64,000 nt of DNA from Pseudaminobacter sp040045035 (GTDB lineage: Bacteria; Pseudomonadota; Alphaproteobacteria; Rhizobiales; Rhizobiaceae): the NCBI RefSeq assembly GCF_040045035.1, contig NZ_JBDZDS010000011.1:62001-126000 (forward strand). The letters are read 5' to 3'. Shown here piece by piece: positions 41,482 through 49,630 of the stretch. The translations under genes were made by a program, and so were the position numbers. How positions within the stretch are numbered: the stretch's first letter is position 1; each line of letters begins with the position of its first letter. Below the pieces are notes generated by a model. That model had not been told where the DNA came from. It was given only the letters and a program-made list of their open reading frames with translations, and did not search any database.

Positions 41482-42614
41482 GACGCGATCCAATCGCGGA
41501 GAGGAAAGGCCGTGACTTCCGTTCCAGCGGAAAAGCCTTCGCTGTCAGCCGGCACGGCCAGCCAGGCGTCGGCTTCGGCGATGCACTGCAGGGGCAAAAC
41601 GCCGGTGGTGAGCGGCAGCCAGGCAACATTTTCGCGCTTCAGCAGCACGATTTCCGTGACGCCGACGATGGAGGCGATCTTACGCGCCAGAGGCAGGCTA
41701 AGCCCCCTGCGCGGCAGGCGGGCCGAGAGACGGTCGAGCGCCGGCAGCGCGAGCGTCAGCCAAACGGCAAGCGCCTGGTCCGGCGCGCCGGGAAGAGCTA
41801 CGACCGGCGTTGGCCCGAGCCGACCGACGGCCGCGCTGCGCCCCGGCTCCAGCGCGATGCCGTGCGCGGCCAAGGCATGGCGCTGGGTCAGCCCCATCGC
41901 CGTTTCGTCGCGGCGCCCCTGACCGGTGCCGCCAACCAGCAGGACAAGGTCGGCGGGTTCCGCGTCGAGCGCTTCGGCGATGGAAACCGCGTCGCGCGCA
42001 ACCGCCTCGATGCCGACCAGCAAGGCGCCGACGGCACGCCCCAGCTCGGAGATCAGTTCGGTGGTGGCCGTGCCGCCATCGGTAGCGGCGACATCGATGA
42101 TGCGAAACGAGGGCCGCCGCACCGGCAGGCGCTCAAGGCCGGCGCGGCGGGCAAGCAGGAGATCATATGGCGAAATCGTGCGGCCGGCCGCAACGAGCGG
42201 CTGGCCGGCGGCGATATCCTGCCCGGCACGGCGCACGCCCTGCCCCGGAACGGCATCTGCCAGAACCTGAACCAGCGTATCGACCGTCTCGACCAGGCCG
42301 GGCTCGACAACGCAGTCACATCCCCTGGGCATCGGCTGACCGGCCTCGACCCAGAATGGCTCGCCGGCGACCGGCAGCGGCGAATAGGACGAGGCGCCCA
42401 CCAGATCGCCCGCGGCGAAGGCCCAGCCGTCAGCCTCGGCCTCGTCGGTTTCGGGCAGTCCTCGCGCCAGCGGCGGCATCCCGGCCGCGACGCAACCCAG
42501 CGCCTCGGCAAGCGGCACCTCTTCGGGCGCGACCGGCTCGAGGCCGTCGAGCAGCCGCGCAAGCGCTGCTTCGACGCCGGTCAGCGCGGGGCCTTGCGGA
42601 CGGGCGGTCGTCAT
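41478..42614 (-). CDS. Short MoeA-like molybdopterin-binding protein
   Basis: 378-residue MoeA-related protein, shorter and more divergent than the canonical one. Conserved echoes are DEAEADGWAFAAGDLVG, WVEAGQPMPRGCDCVVEP, QDIAAGQPLVAAGRTI, PADLVLLVGGTGQGRRDETAM and VVALPGAPDQALAVWL. The substitution of the usual SGG-motif surroundings suggests altered chemistry. It is translationally coupled to the MoeA-PBP fusion and lies 50 bases downstream of tupA, so the three probably form one metal-handling operon. Confidence 0.83.
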   Translation of the reverse strand: MTTARPQGPALTGVEAALARLLDGLEPVAPEEVPLAEALGCVAAGMPPLARGLPETDEAEADGWAFAAGDLVGASSYSPLPVAGEPFWVEAGQPMPRGCDCVVEPGLVETVDTLVQVLADAVPGQGVRRAGQDIAAGQPLVAAGRTISPYDLLLARRAGLERLPVRRPSFRIIDVAATDGGTATTELISELGRAVGALLVGIEAVARDAVSIAEALDAEPADLVLLVGGTGQGRRDETAMGLTQRHALAAHGIALEPGRSAAVGRLGPTPVVALPGAPDQALAVWLTLALPALDRLSARLPRRGLSLPLARKIASIVGVTEIVLLKRENVAWLPLTTGVLPLQCIAEADAWLAVPADSEGFSAGTEVTAFPLRDWIAS

Positions 42615-42664
42615 GGCCCATCATGAGCCATGACGGGCGCGATTTGCAACGCCGCTCTGCGCGG

Positions 42665-43498
42665 TCAGGAGCCCGTGGCGGCGTTGGGAAAGAAAAGCTG
42701 CTGGCCGTCGATCTTGTAGGCGGCGATTGCCTGCTGCCCTTCCGGCGAGATCAGCCAGTCGACGAAGGCCTGGCCGAGATCGGCCTTCACATTGGGGTGC
42801 CTAGCCGGGTTGACCAGCATGACTCCATACTGGTTGAACAGCCGCTTGTCGCCTTCCACCGCGATCTCGAGGTCGCCACGGTTCTTGAAGGACAGCCAGG
42901 TGCCGCGATCGGACAGCACGTAGGCATTCATGGCGGCGGCGGTGTTGAGTGCCACCCCCATGCCCTGGCCGATCTCGCGATACCAGGGGCCCCTGACTGC
43001 GTCGATGTCGATGCCGGCGTCCTTCCAGAGCTTCAACTCGGCCAGGTGCGTGCCGGACTTGTCGCCGCGCGAGACGAAGAGCGCCTGCTTCTGCTCGATC
43101 GCCTTCAGCGCCGCGACGATGTCCTTGCCTCCGGTGACGCCGGCCGGGTCGCCCTTGGGGCCGACCAGCACGAAGTCGTTGTACATGACGTCGAAACGCT
43201 TCACGCCGTGCCCTTCCTCCAGGAATTTTTCCTCCTGCGCCTTGGCGTGGACGAAGACGACGTCGGCATCGCCGCGCCGCGCGGTGTCCAGCGCCTGGCC
43301 GGTGCCTTGCGCCACGACCTTCACGTCGATGCCGGTCTTATCCTTGAACAGCGGCAATATGTGCCCGAACAGGCCGGAATCCTGCGTGGAGGTGGTGGAG
43401 GCGACGATGATGGAGCGCTCCTCGGCCAAGGCGGCGGCAGAACCCGCGGCTAGGAGGAACAAGGCGGACAGGCAGAAAAGGAAGGCTCGGCGCAGCAT
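42665..43498 (-). CDS. tupA: Tungstate ABC transporter substrate-binding protein TupA
   Basis: 277-residue periplasmic binding protein with a Sec signal peptide (MLRRAFLFCLSALFLLAAGS, cleaved after ALA). The TupA hallmark IIVASTTSTQDSGLFGHILP opens the mature part, followed by VKVVAQGTGQALDTARRGDADV. The ATG at 43498 is preferred over 43510, since GGAG lies 6 bases before it. The partner permease gene is missing and the ATPase gene upstream is reduced to a 3' fragment, so it may be expressed poorly and be unable to transport alone. Confidence 0.9.
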   Translation of the reverse strand: MLRRAFLFCLSALFLLAAGSAAALAEERSIIVASTTSTQDSGLFGHILPLFKDKTGIDVKVVAQGTGQALDTARRGDADVVFVHAKAQEEKFLEEGHGVKRFDVMYNDFVLVGPKGDPAGVTGGKDIVAALKAIEQKQALFVSRGDKSGTHLAELKLWKDAGIDIDAVRGPWYREIGQGMGVALNTAAAMNAYVLSDRGTWLSFKNRGDLEIAVEGDKRLFNQYGVMLVNPARHPNVKADLGQAFVDWLISPEGQQAIAAYKIDGQQLFFPNAATGS

Positions 43499-43531
43499 CG
43501 GAAACTCCATTTTCAGCGGTTTATAAAAACG

Positions 43532-43711
43532 TCAGAGAACGAGTTCGCCGCGCAGGAAGGCGGCAGCCTCCGGCGTCGACGGATGGTCCAGGAAATCTTC
43601 GGCCGCGCCCTGCTCGCACAGGCGGCCGCGCACAAGAAAAAACACCTCGCCTGCCAGCCGCCGCACCTGGCCGAGATCGTGCGAGGCCATGACGATCTTG
43701 ATGCCCGAGGC
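43532..43711 (-). pseudogene. 3' remnant of tungstate ABC transporter ATPase (tupC-like)
   Basis: About 60 residues remain, from ASGIKIVMASHDLGQVRRLA (the H-loop region of ABC ATPases) through FFLVRGRLCEQG to the natural end LRGELVL. Walker A, signature and Walker B are all gone. The upstream side breaks within 43706-43711, where the opposite-strand regulator remnant begins. A deletion removed the 5' part of this gene and everything that lay before it, presumably including the permease. Confidence 0.82.
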
Positions 43712-43913
43712 AGCCGCGGCTCGCGGCGCGGGCCTCAACTTCGTGCCGCTTGCCTGGGAGAATTTCGACCTGCTGATGCGCCAGCGCAGCTATTTCCAGT
43801 CCCCGTTCCAGGCGCTCGCCGCCTTTCTCGCCAGCGATGGTCCCGCCCGGCGCGCCGCCGAACTGACCGGCTACGACGTCTCGCCCGCGGGCCGCATCCG
43901 CTTTGCCCGCTGA
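43707..43913 (+). pseudogene. 3' remnant of a PBP-domain (molybdate/tungstate-sensing type) regulator
   Basis: 68 codons remain: from EAAAARGAGLNFVPLAWENF through DLLMRQRSYFQSP to the end AGRIRFAR. This matches the C-terminal part of PBP-like domains, compare GLGFIPLTEEHYDFALV at the end of the MoeA-PBP fusion in this window. In related genomes, as I recall, an HTH regulator with such a tail is encoded divergently from tungstate transporter genes. The N-terminal part was lost at the same junction (43706-43711) as the ATPase. Confidence 0.7.
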
Positions 43914-43922
43914 CAGCGGGCT

Positions 43923-44413
43923 ACTGGAACAGCTTCAGCGCATCACCGATGGCGGCCAGGGTTCGCTGTAGCGGTCCCAGCATGAGCTGCTGCCGGTGCT
44001 GAAAAGGGCACTGCGGCGCATGTCAACAACGTCCAGCTCGGGCGCCATGGCCGCTGGCGGTCGAATGTCTGGACTTATCCGGGCGGCTCCAGCCTCGGGT
44101 CCGAAGCGCGAACCCGCGCGGACGACCACCCATGGTGAAGCCGCGGGCGATGCTGGAGGACGCCCTGCACGACATCAGCTACCGCGGCGAGATCGTGCTC
44201 GACCCGTTCCTCGGCTCCGGCTCGACGGCGCTTGCCGCCGAGACCACCGGCCGGCGCTGCCGAGCGGTCGAGATCGACGGCGGCTACTGCGATGTCGCCG
44301 TCAAGCGTTGGCAAGCCATCCTGTCGGATACCGGCGAGAGCTTCGCCGAGGTTGCCGAACGACGAGCACAGGGGATCGACGGAAAGGAAGGCGGCGATGA
44401 CCAGAAAGCCTGA
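43923..44413 (+). pseudogene. Degraded N6-adenine/N4-cytosine DNA methyltransferase
   Basis: Three reading frames together give a typical methylase C-terminus: DGGQGSL-stop-RSQHELL, then AHVNNVQLGRHGRWRSNVW and TYPGGSSLGSEA, then VKPRAMLEDALHDI and the SAM motif VLDPFLGSGSTALAAET. There is a TAG in place of the conserved Tyr at 43969-43971. One-base losses lie near 44002-44008 and near 44128-44132. The N-terminal half is absent. The type resembles ParB-methylase fusions carried by phage and mobile elements. Confidence 0.82.
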
Positions 44414-44477
44414 TGATTTGCCGCCGGTTGATCCACACACCATCGGCTATCGGCGGCAATGCCTCAGCCAAGATTGA
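44397..44477 (+). pseudogene. Remnant of a DUF5681-like gene
   Basis: A 26-codon frame overlaps the end of the methylase remnant and reads MTRKPDDLPPVDPHTIGYRR before losing similarity. Small DUF5681 genes beginning with a GY(R/G)-x-P motif commonly follow this type of methyltransferase. The rest of the domain is missing. The 144 bases from here to the DeoR-gene stop hold nothing recognisable. Confidence 0.4.
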
Positions 44478-44621
44478 CGATCAGTTGCGACAAGGCCCCG
44501 CCTTGTCTGATCGGGATCGAGTCCTATGCAACCGCCCATCATTGGGCGCGAAATTCCGACTTGCAAACCGGGCGGGCTCTAGTTTCCACTGAGAATTGGC
44601 ACGGCCGGCAGTAAAGGTTGC

Positions 44622-45443
44622 TCAATCGGTTGAGTTCGCCGCGGCCTTGTCAGGATGAGTGGTCGGGTCGTCGGCCGGCGTCAGAAGCTCTATGCCGGCT
44701 GTTTTGAGCGCCTCGGCGATCGCGCCGGTAGGCGCGCGATCGATCACCAGCCTGTCTATCTCCTCGAGCGGGCAGACCCGGAACAGGGCCATCCGGTTCA
44801 GCTTGGAGGAATCGGCGATCACGGTGATGCTGCGCGCCTGCGCGATCATGGCGCGGCCGACCTCGGCTTCCTCCAGCGAGAAATCCATCACGCCGAACTC
44901 GTCGATTGCACCGACCGTGATCACGGCGTGCACGGCCTGGAAGCGGCCGACCTGCTCGACGGCCAGCGAGCCGAGATTCTCTGCCGCTTCGGACACATAC
45001 TCCCCGCCGATGACGAAGACGCGGTTGCCGCTCTCGCCCTGGGTGATGATTTGCGCGATTGTCACCGAATTCGTGATGACGGTGATGCCGCTTCGCCTGG
45101 CCAGTTCCTCGGCGAACATCACCGTCGTCGTGCCGGTGTCGACGAACAAGGTGTCGCCCGGCTCGAACAACAGCGCGGCTCGCCGCGCGACGGCGCGCTT
45201 CTCCCGCATATTCTCGGTCATTCGCAGCTGGAAGCGGTTTTCGCTGCGCGGCTCGGGCAGCGAGGCGCCGCCATGGAATTTCCGAATGAGACCCTCGGCG
45301 GCCAGCTCCGTCAGATCCCGGCGGATCGTTTCCTTCGATGCTTCGAGCTCCTCCGCCAGATGCTCGACGCTGAGCCGTTGTCCGTCACGGAGCATCTGGA
45401 GGATGCGGTCGCGACGCTCGTTCGGCCGAAATGGCTTTGTCAT
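44622..45443 (-). CDS. DeoR/GlpR-family transcriptional regulator
   Basis: 273-residue repressor. A DeoR HTH (LSVEHLAEELEASKETIRRD, then LAAEGLIRKFHGGAS) is followed by the sugar-phosphate isomerase-like sensor (FVDTGTTTVMFAEEL, VFVIGGEYVSEA, VIADSSKLNRMALF). The ATG at 45443 begins MTKPFRPNERRD, the usual start. Divergent from the GlpA-like dehydrogenase. The sensor domain suggests a phosphorylated polyol or sugar made by the FGGY kinase as effector; that is inference. Confidence 0.9.
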   Translation of the reverse strand: MTKPFRPNERRDRILQMLRDGQRLSVEHLAEELEASKETIRRDLTELAAEGLIRKFHGGASLPEPRSENRFQLRMTENMREKRAVARRAALLFEPGDTLFVDTGTTTVMFAEELARRSGITVITNSVTIAQIITQGESGNRVFVIGGEYVSEAAENLGSLAVEQVGRFQAVHAVITVGAIDEFGVMDFSLEEAEVGRAMIAQARSITVIADSSKLNRMALFRVCPLEEIDRLVIDRAPTGAIAEALKTAGIELLTPADDPTTHPDKAAANSTD

Positions 45444-45723
45444 GCGGGTATGCCCGTCTCCGGATGTTGACGACACGCGTGCGCGTCCGAAGCCGTTTCC
45501 TGCGGTTTCTTCACGTCTGCACGTCGGGTGACCGTATGCGGCTTCCAGTCAGAGATGTCGCTGCCAAGGCCTGAATCCGGGCCGGTCACCCAGTTGGCGC
45601 ACAATCTCACGTCGGTCGGCGTCGCGTCAATCGGTCGAGTTTCGGTCATTCGTGCAAAATTTCGCTTGGCAATCCTGCTCTATTATGACCAAATGAACAA
45701 TAGTTACGACTGAATGGGCAAAT
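45444..45723. other. Divergent control region of the polyol cluster
   Basis: 280 bases without a gene. The distal half is markedly A+T-richer than its surroundings, with TATTAT at 45681-45686 and half-site-like words TCATTCG (about 45647) and CAAATGA (about 45690) in opposite orientation. It must hold the promoters and probably the DeoR operators. No site is clear enough to name. Confidence 0.35.
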
Positions 45724-45726
45724 TTG

Positions 45727-47115
45727 GTGACCGATCAGGATTTTGATTTCGGCATCATCGGCGGGGGTGTGGTGGGCTGCGCCGTGGCGCGACGGCTGAC
45801 CCTTGCCGGCGCCACGGTCGTGCTGATCGAGAAGGGCGCCGACATACTGAGCGGCGCCAGCAAGGGCAACAGCGCCATTTTGCACACCGGCTTCGACGCC
45901 GATCCCGGTTCGCTCGAACATGTCTGCCTGCGCTCCGGCCATGCCGAATATCTGGCGATACGGGAGCGCATGAACCTGCCGTTGCTCGAAACCGGAGCGA
46001 TGGTGGTCGCCTGGTCGGACGAGGACGTGGCCAAACTGCCCGGCATCGTCGAGAAGGCACATGCCAACGGCATCTCCGATGTCCGCATGATCGAGCGCAG
46101 CGAGGTCCTGCGCCGTGAGCCGCACCTGACAGAGGGGGCCAGGGCCGCAGCCCTGGTGCCTGGAGAAGGCATCATCGATCCGTGGTCCGCGCCGCTCGCC
46201 TATCTCTCGCAGGCCATGCTGCATGGCGCCGAAGTTCGCCGCGGCAGCGAAGTGACGGGCGGCGAGTTCGACGGCGCCGTCTGGCATCTCGAGACGACCA
46301 CCGGCCCGTTGCGCTGCCGTTTCGTGGTCAACTGCGCCGGGTTGTTCGGCGACCAGCTCGAGGCGCTGCTGCTCGGCGATGCCTCTTTCGAAATGCGCCC
46401 ACGCAAAGGCCAGTTCATCGTCTACGACAAGGCGGCAAGCGCGCTTCTCAAAACCATAATCCTGCCGGTGCCGACCGAGCGGACGAAGGGCGTGGTGGCC
46501 TGCCGCACGATTTTTGGCAATGTGCTGGTCGGGCCGACCGCCGAAGAGCAGCAATCGCGCAGCGATGCCTCTACCGACTTTGCCACGCTGGAAGTGCTGC
46601 GCGCCAAGGCAGCCGAGATCGTCCCTGCCCTCGCCTCCAGTCCGATTACCGCGACCTATGCCGGCATCCGACCAGGCACCGAGCGCAAGGAATACCGCAT
46701 CCGTCACGAGCCGACGCGAAACTGGCTGACTATCGGCGGCATCCGCTCGACCGGCCTCAGCGCGGCCCTCGGCCTCGCCCAGCACGTCGAGAGCCTGCTC
46801 GGGGGGGCCGGTTTCGTCCCGAGGCCGCTCGACAACCCGGCCTGGCCTCGCATGCCGATGCTCGCGGAGAGCGGATCGCGGGACTGGGAGGCAGATGGAA
46901 ACGGCGGCGTGGTCTGTCATTGCGAGCTCGTCACCGAGCGCGAGATCCGCTGCGCGCTGGCCGGCCCCCTGCCGGCGCGCGACCTTGCCGGCCTCAAGCG
47001 CCGCACTCGTGCCACGATGGGGCGCTGCCAGGGCTTCTATTGTTCGAACAGGCTGTCGGAGATCGCGGACGAGCATTTCGTCGAGCCGCTGGCGGTAGGA
47101 GCTGCGCATGCCTGA
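45727..47115 (+). CDS. FAD-dependent glycerol-3-phosphate-dehydrogenase-like oxidoreductase (GlpA-like) with BFD-type [2Fe-2S] tail
   Basis: 462-residue flavoprotein. The Rossmann FAD motif is GIIGGGVVGCAVARR; ASKGNSAILHTGFDADPGS and RPRKGQFIVYD are GlpA/GlpD landmarks. The last ~65 residues carry a BFD-like cluster domain (VVCHCELVTEREIRCAL, RATMGRCQGFYC). The start is GTG at 45727 or TTG at 45724; no ATG is available in frame. It overlaps the next oxidoreductase gene by 8 bases. Likely oxidises a polyol phosphate, feeding electrons to quinone through the partner proteins. Confidence 0.85.
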   Translation: MTDQDFDFGIIGGGVVGCAVARRLTLAGATVVLIEKGADILSGASKGNSAILHTGFDADPGSLEHVCLRSGHAEYLAIRERMNLPLLETGAMVVAWSDEDVAKLPGIVEKAHANGISDVRMIERSEVLRREPHLTEGARAAALVPGEGIIDPWSAPLAYLSQAMLHGAEVRRGSEVTGGEFDGAVWHLETTTGPLRCRFVVNCAGLFGDQLEALLLGDASFEMRPRKGQFIVYDKAASALLKTIILPVPTERTKGVVACRTIFGNVLVGPTAEEQQSRSDASTDFATLEVLRAKAAEIVPALASSPITATYAGIRPGTERKEYRIRHEPTRNWLTIGGIRSTGLSAALGLAQHVESLLGGAGFVPRPLDNPAWPRMPMLAESGSRDWEADGNGGVVCHCELVTEREIRCALAGPLPARDLAGLKRRTRATMGRCQGFYCSNRLSEIADEHFVEPLAVGAAHA

Positions 47116-48412
47116 CGCCGCGCCACCGGATATGTGGGACATCATCGTCATCGGGGGCGGCCCGGCCGGCCTCGCCGCCGCCACCCGACTGCGCGAGCTT
47201 GGTGTCGACAAGGTGCTTGTCCTCGAACGCGAGCCGGAAGCCGGCGGCATCCCGCGCCACTGCGGTCATCCGCCTTTCGGCATGCGCGAGTTCCAGCGCA
47301 TCCTCACCGGCCCGGCTTATGCCCGCCGTCTCGTGAGTCGCGCACTCGCCGCCGGCGTCCACATCCGCACGCAAACCGATGTCGTGCGGATTGCCGAAGG
47401 CGGTCGCCTCTCGATCACCAGCGCCGACGGCCTGGCGGAACTGTGCGGGCGTCGCGTCCTGCTGGCGACCGGCACGCGCGAGACACCCCGCTCCGCGCGG
47501 CTCGTTGGCGGACGTCGTCCGCTCGGCGTGATGTCGACCGGGGCGCTGCAATCGCTCGTCTATCTCGGAAATCGCGTGCCGTTTCGCCGCCCGGTGATTG
47601 TCGGCACCGAGCTCGTCTCTTTCTCGACCCTTCTGACCTGCTGGCGCGCCGGCATCCGCCCGGTCGCCATGATCGAGGGCAACGACCGGCCGACCGCCTG
47701 GCGCCTGAGCGCGCTGCTGCCTCGCCTGCTCGGCATTCCGCTTCTGTATCGCAGCCGCGTCACGCGGATCGAAGGTGCGGCGCGTGTCGAGAGCGTCGAG
47801 GTCGAGATGCCGGAGGGACCGCGTACGATCTCGTGCGATGGCGCGCTGTTCACCGGCTGCTTCACCTCCGAGGCCACGCTGGCGCGAATGGGGCATCTCG
47901 ACGTTGACCCGCTCAGCAGCGGTCCCGTCATCGACCAGTACGGGCGTTGCTCCGATCCCGTTTACTTCGCGGCCGGCAATGTGCTTCGCCCGGTCGAGAC
48001 AGCGGGCCGGTGCTGGCAGGAAGGTTACGACCTCGCGGCCGTCATCGCGGCCGATCTCGCCGGGCGCTTGCCGGCACGCACGACGGTGGTTCCTGTGCGG
48101 GTCGCTGCGCCGCTGAAATATGCAGTCCCCCAGCAGATCGCCTTTCCTCTGGCTGAAGGAGGACTGCGCCACATCCAGCTTCGCTGGCAGCGTGCCGCCA
48201 GCGGCAGGCTTGAAATCGCCGATTCAACAGGGGCCGTCTTCGGCCGGCACATATCCGCGCTCCCCGAAAGGCGCGTGCTTCTGCCGCTGGACAGGCTGTT
48301 GCGCGGAAGTCCTTGCCGCGAACTGGACATCCGCTTTCGGGAAACAGGTGAAGAGGGCAGCGGATCGTTGGTATCCGTGAACAAAACAGAGCAACTCAAA
48401 CAGGGGAACTAA
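47108..48412 (+). CDS. FAD/NAD(P)-binding oxidoreductase, partner of the GlpA-like dehydrogenase
   Basis: 434-residue pyridine-nucleotide-disulfide-type flavoprotein: FAD motif IIVIGGGPAGLAAATRL, second nucleotide site VGTELVSFSTLLTCW, and a C-terminal FAD segment DPVYFAAGNVLRPVE. The EAGGIPRHCGHPPFGMREF stretch is shared with HcnB/SoxA-like and GlpB-like partners. Coupled by an 8-base overlap to the GlpA-like gene and 1 base from the binding protein gene. Probably the second subunit of a membrane-associated dehydrogenase complex. Confidence 0.83.
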   Translation: MPDAAPPDMWDIIVIGGGPAGLAAATRLRELGVDKVLVLEREPEAGGIPRHCGHPPFGMREFQRILTGPAYARRLVSRALAAGVHIRTQTDVVRIAEGGRLSITSADGLAELCGRRVLLATGTRETPRSARLVGGRRPLGVMSTGALQSLVYLGNRVPFRRPVIVGTELVSFSTLLTCWRAGIRPVAMIEGNDRPTAWRLSALLPRLLGIPLLYRSRVTRIEGAARVESVEVEMPEGPRTISCDGALFTGCFTSEATLARMGHLDVDPLSSGPVIDQYGRCSDPVYFAAGNVLRPVETAGRCWQEGYDLAAVIAADLAGRLPARTTVVPVRVAAPLKYAVPQQIAFPLAEGGLRHIQLRWQRAASGRLEIADSTGAVFGRHISALPERRVLLPLDRLLRGSPCRELDIRFRETGEEGSGSLVSVNKTEQLKQGN

Positions 48413-48413
48413 A

Positions 48414-49565
48414 ATGACGACGAGCAGGAGAACCGTTCTCAAGGGTATCGGCGCGGTTGCCGCAGCTTCCGCATTCCCGATGCCGTATATCCGCAACGCC
48501 GAGGCCGCGACGCTCGAACTGCGCTGGCTGTGCTGGGAGCACTACAACGTCAAGGCGCTGACGGAGGCGTTCGAAAAGGAATTCAACTGCAAGGTCTCCG
48601 CCGGATTCTTCGACGGCAATTCGGAGGCCTACAACAAGCTGCGCGCCGGCGGCACGAACGATTTTGACATCGTCATGGCCGACGGCTTCTGGCCGCGTCT
48701 TTACGCCAAGCAAGGCTTGACCCAGACGCTGGACACCAAGAAGCTCGTCAACCTCGACAAGGTGTTTGACGACTTCAAGGCGCCGAACTTCATGCTGCTT
48801 CAGGATGAAAGCGGTGAGAACACCGTCGCCGCCTCGAACTGCTGGGGCGGCTATGGCTTCACGATCAACCTCGACAAGATCGACGAAGCCGACCAGGACA
48901 CGGTGTCTCTGCTTTTCAATGAAAAGTACGCCAAGCATCTGTCCTCCAGCGCCCGCTTCGAAGAGAACATCGCGCTCGCGGGCATCCTTGCGGCCTACAC
49001 GCTCGGCACCAAGGAAAAGGAACGTCCGGACGGCAAGAGCTTCAACCCCTACGTCCTCACCGACGAGGAACTGGAAGAGGCCAAGAAGCTGCTCATCAAG
49101 CAGAAGAAGCTGCTGGTCACCCGCTGGAACGACGAGGATACGCTGGAGCGCCTGCTACGCGCGCAGAGCGTCTGGGCCTCGCCGGAATGGTCGGGCATCT
49201 ACCGTCGCATCCGCTTCGACGAACTCGACGGCAAGTCCAAGCTGCGCATGAAGCACGTCCTGAGCTTCAAGGAAGGCGGCCTTGGCTGGGTCGACACCTG
49301 GGGCATCACCTCAGGCGTCAAGGACGAGAAGCTCGATCTGGCCTATGAATGGATCAACTTCCGCCAGCGGCCCGAGAACATGGCGATCGTCGCGACCCAG
49401 ATCGGCTGGGCACCGACCGTCGATGTGCGATCGCTCATCCCCGAGCGCTACGTCGAGACCCTGTTCTTGAACCAGACCAGCGCCATCAAGGGCCTCTACC
49501 AGTTCGACGCGCCTTCTTCCCCCGAGAAGTGGGAACGGGTCTGGTCGGAAGTCGAGGCGGCCTGA
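48414..49565 (+). CDS. Extracellular solute-binding protein (PotD family), Tat signal
   Basis: 383-residue periplasmic binding protein. The N-terminus has a twin-arginine signal (TTSRRTVLKGIGAVAAASAF). The mature part shows the family 1/PotD fold (LRWLCWEHYNVKALTEAFEK, CKVSAGFFDGNSEAYNKL, ASNCWGGYGFTINLDKI). It belongs to the spermidine/putrescine-binding superfamily, but the neighbouring kinase and dehydrogenases suggest a polyol or similar ligand instead. Tat export implies folding or cofactor binding before export. Confidence 0.88.
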   Translation: MTTSRRTVLKGIGAVAAASAFPMPYIRNAEAATLELRWLCWEHYNVKALTEAFEKEFNCKVSAGFFDGNSEAYNKLRAGGTNDFDIVMADGFWPRLYAKQGLTQTLDTKKLVNLDKVFDDFKAPNFMLLQDESGENTVAASNCWGGYGFTINLDKIDEADQDTVSLLFNEKYAKHLSSSARFEENIALAGILAAYTLGTKEKERPDGKSFNPYVLTDEELEEAKKLLIKQKKLLVTRWNDEDTLERLLRAQSVWASPEWSGIYRRIRFDELDGKSKLRMKHVLSFKEGGLGWVDTWGITSGVKDEKLDLAYEWINFRQRPENMAIVATQIGWAPTVDVRSLIPERYVETLFLNQTSAIKGLYQFDAPSSPEKWERVWSEVEAA

Positions 49566-49630
49566 GCGGCCAATCGAAACACCTGCGGGACGGTGCCTGG
49601 CACCGTCCCGCCCCTTGAACTGGATATACG

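Noticed and set aside
39610..41922. 770-residue plus-strand frame over the MoeA-PBP fusion
   Set aside because: Antisense shadow of a gene with strong MoeA and PBP motifs; composition is low-complexity.
44582..44612. Possible sigma-54 promoter (TGGCAC near 44596)
   Set aside because: The -24 element is present, but the -12 half does not match TTGCA, and no gene starts downstream on that strand.
49566..49630. Terminator between the PotD-like and PotA-like genes
   Set aside because: The GGGACGGTGCC/GGCACCGTCCC stem is real, but it lies inside one operon with a downstream ribosome-binding site; better viewed as an mRNA-stabilising hairpin than an operon end.
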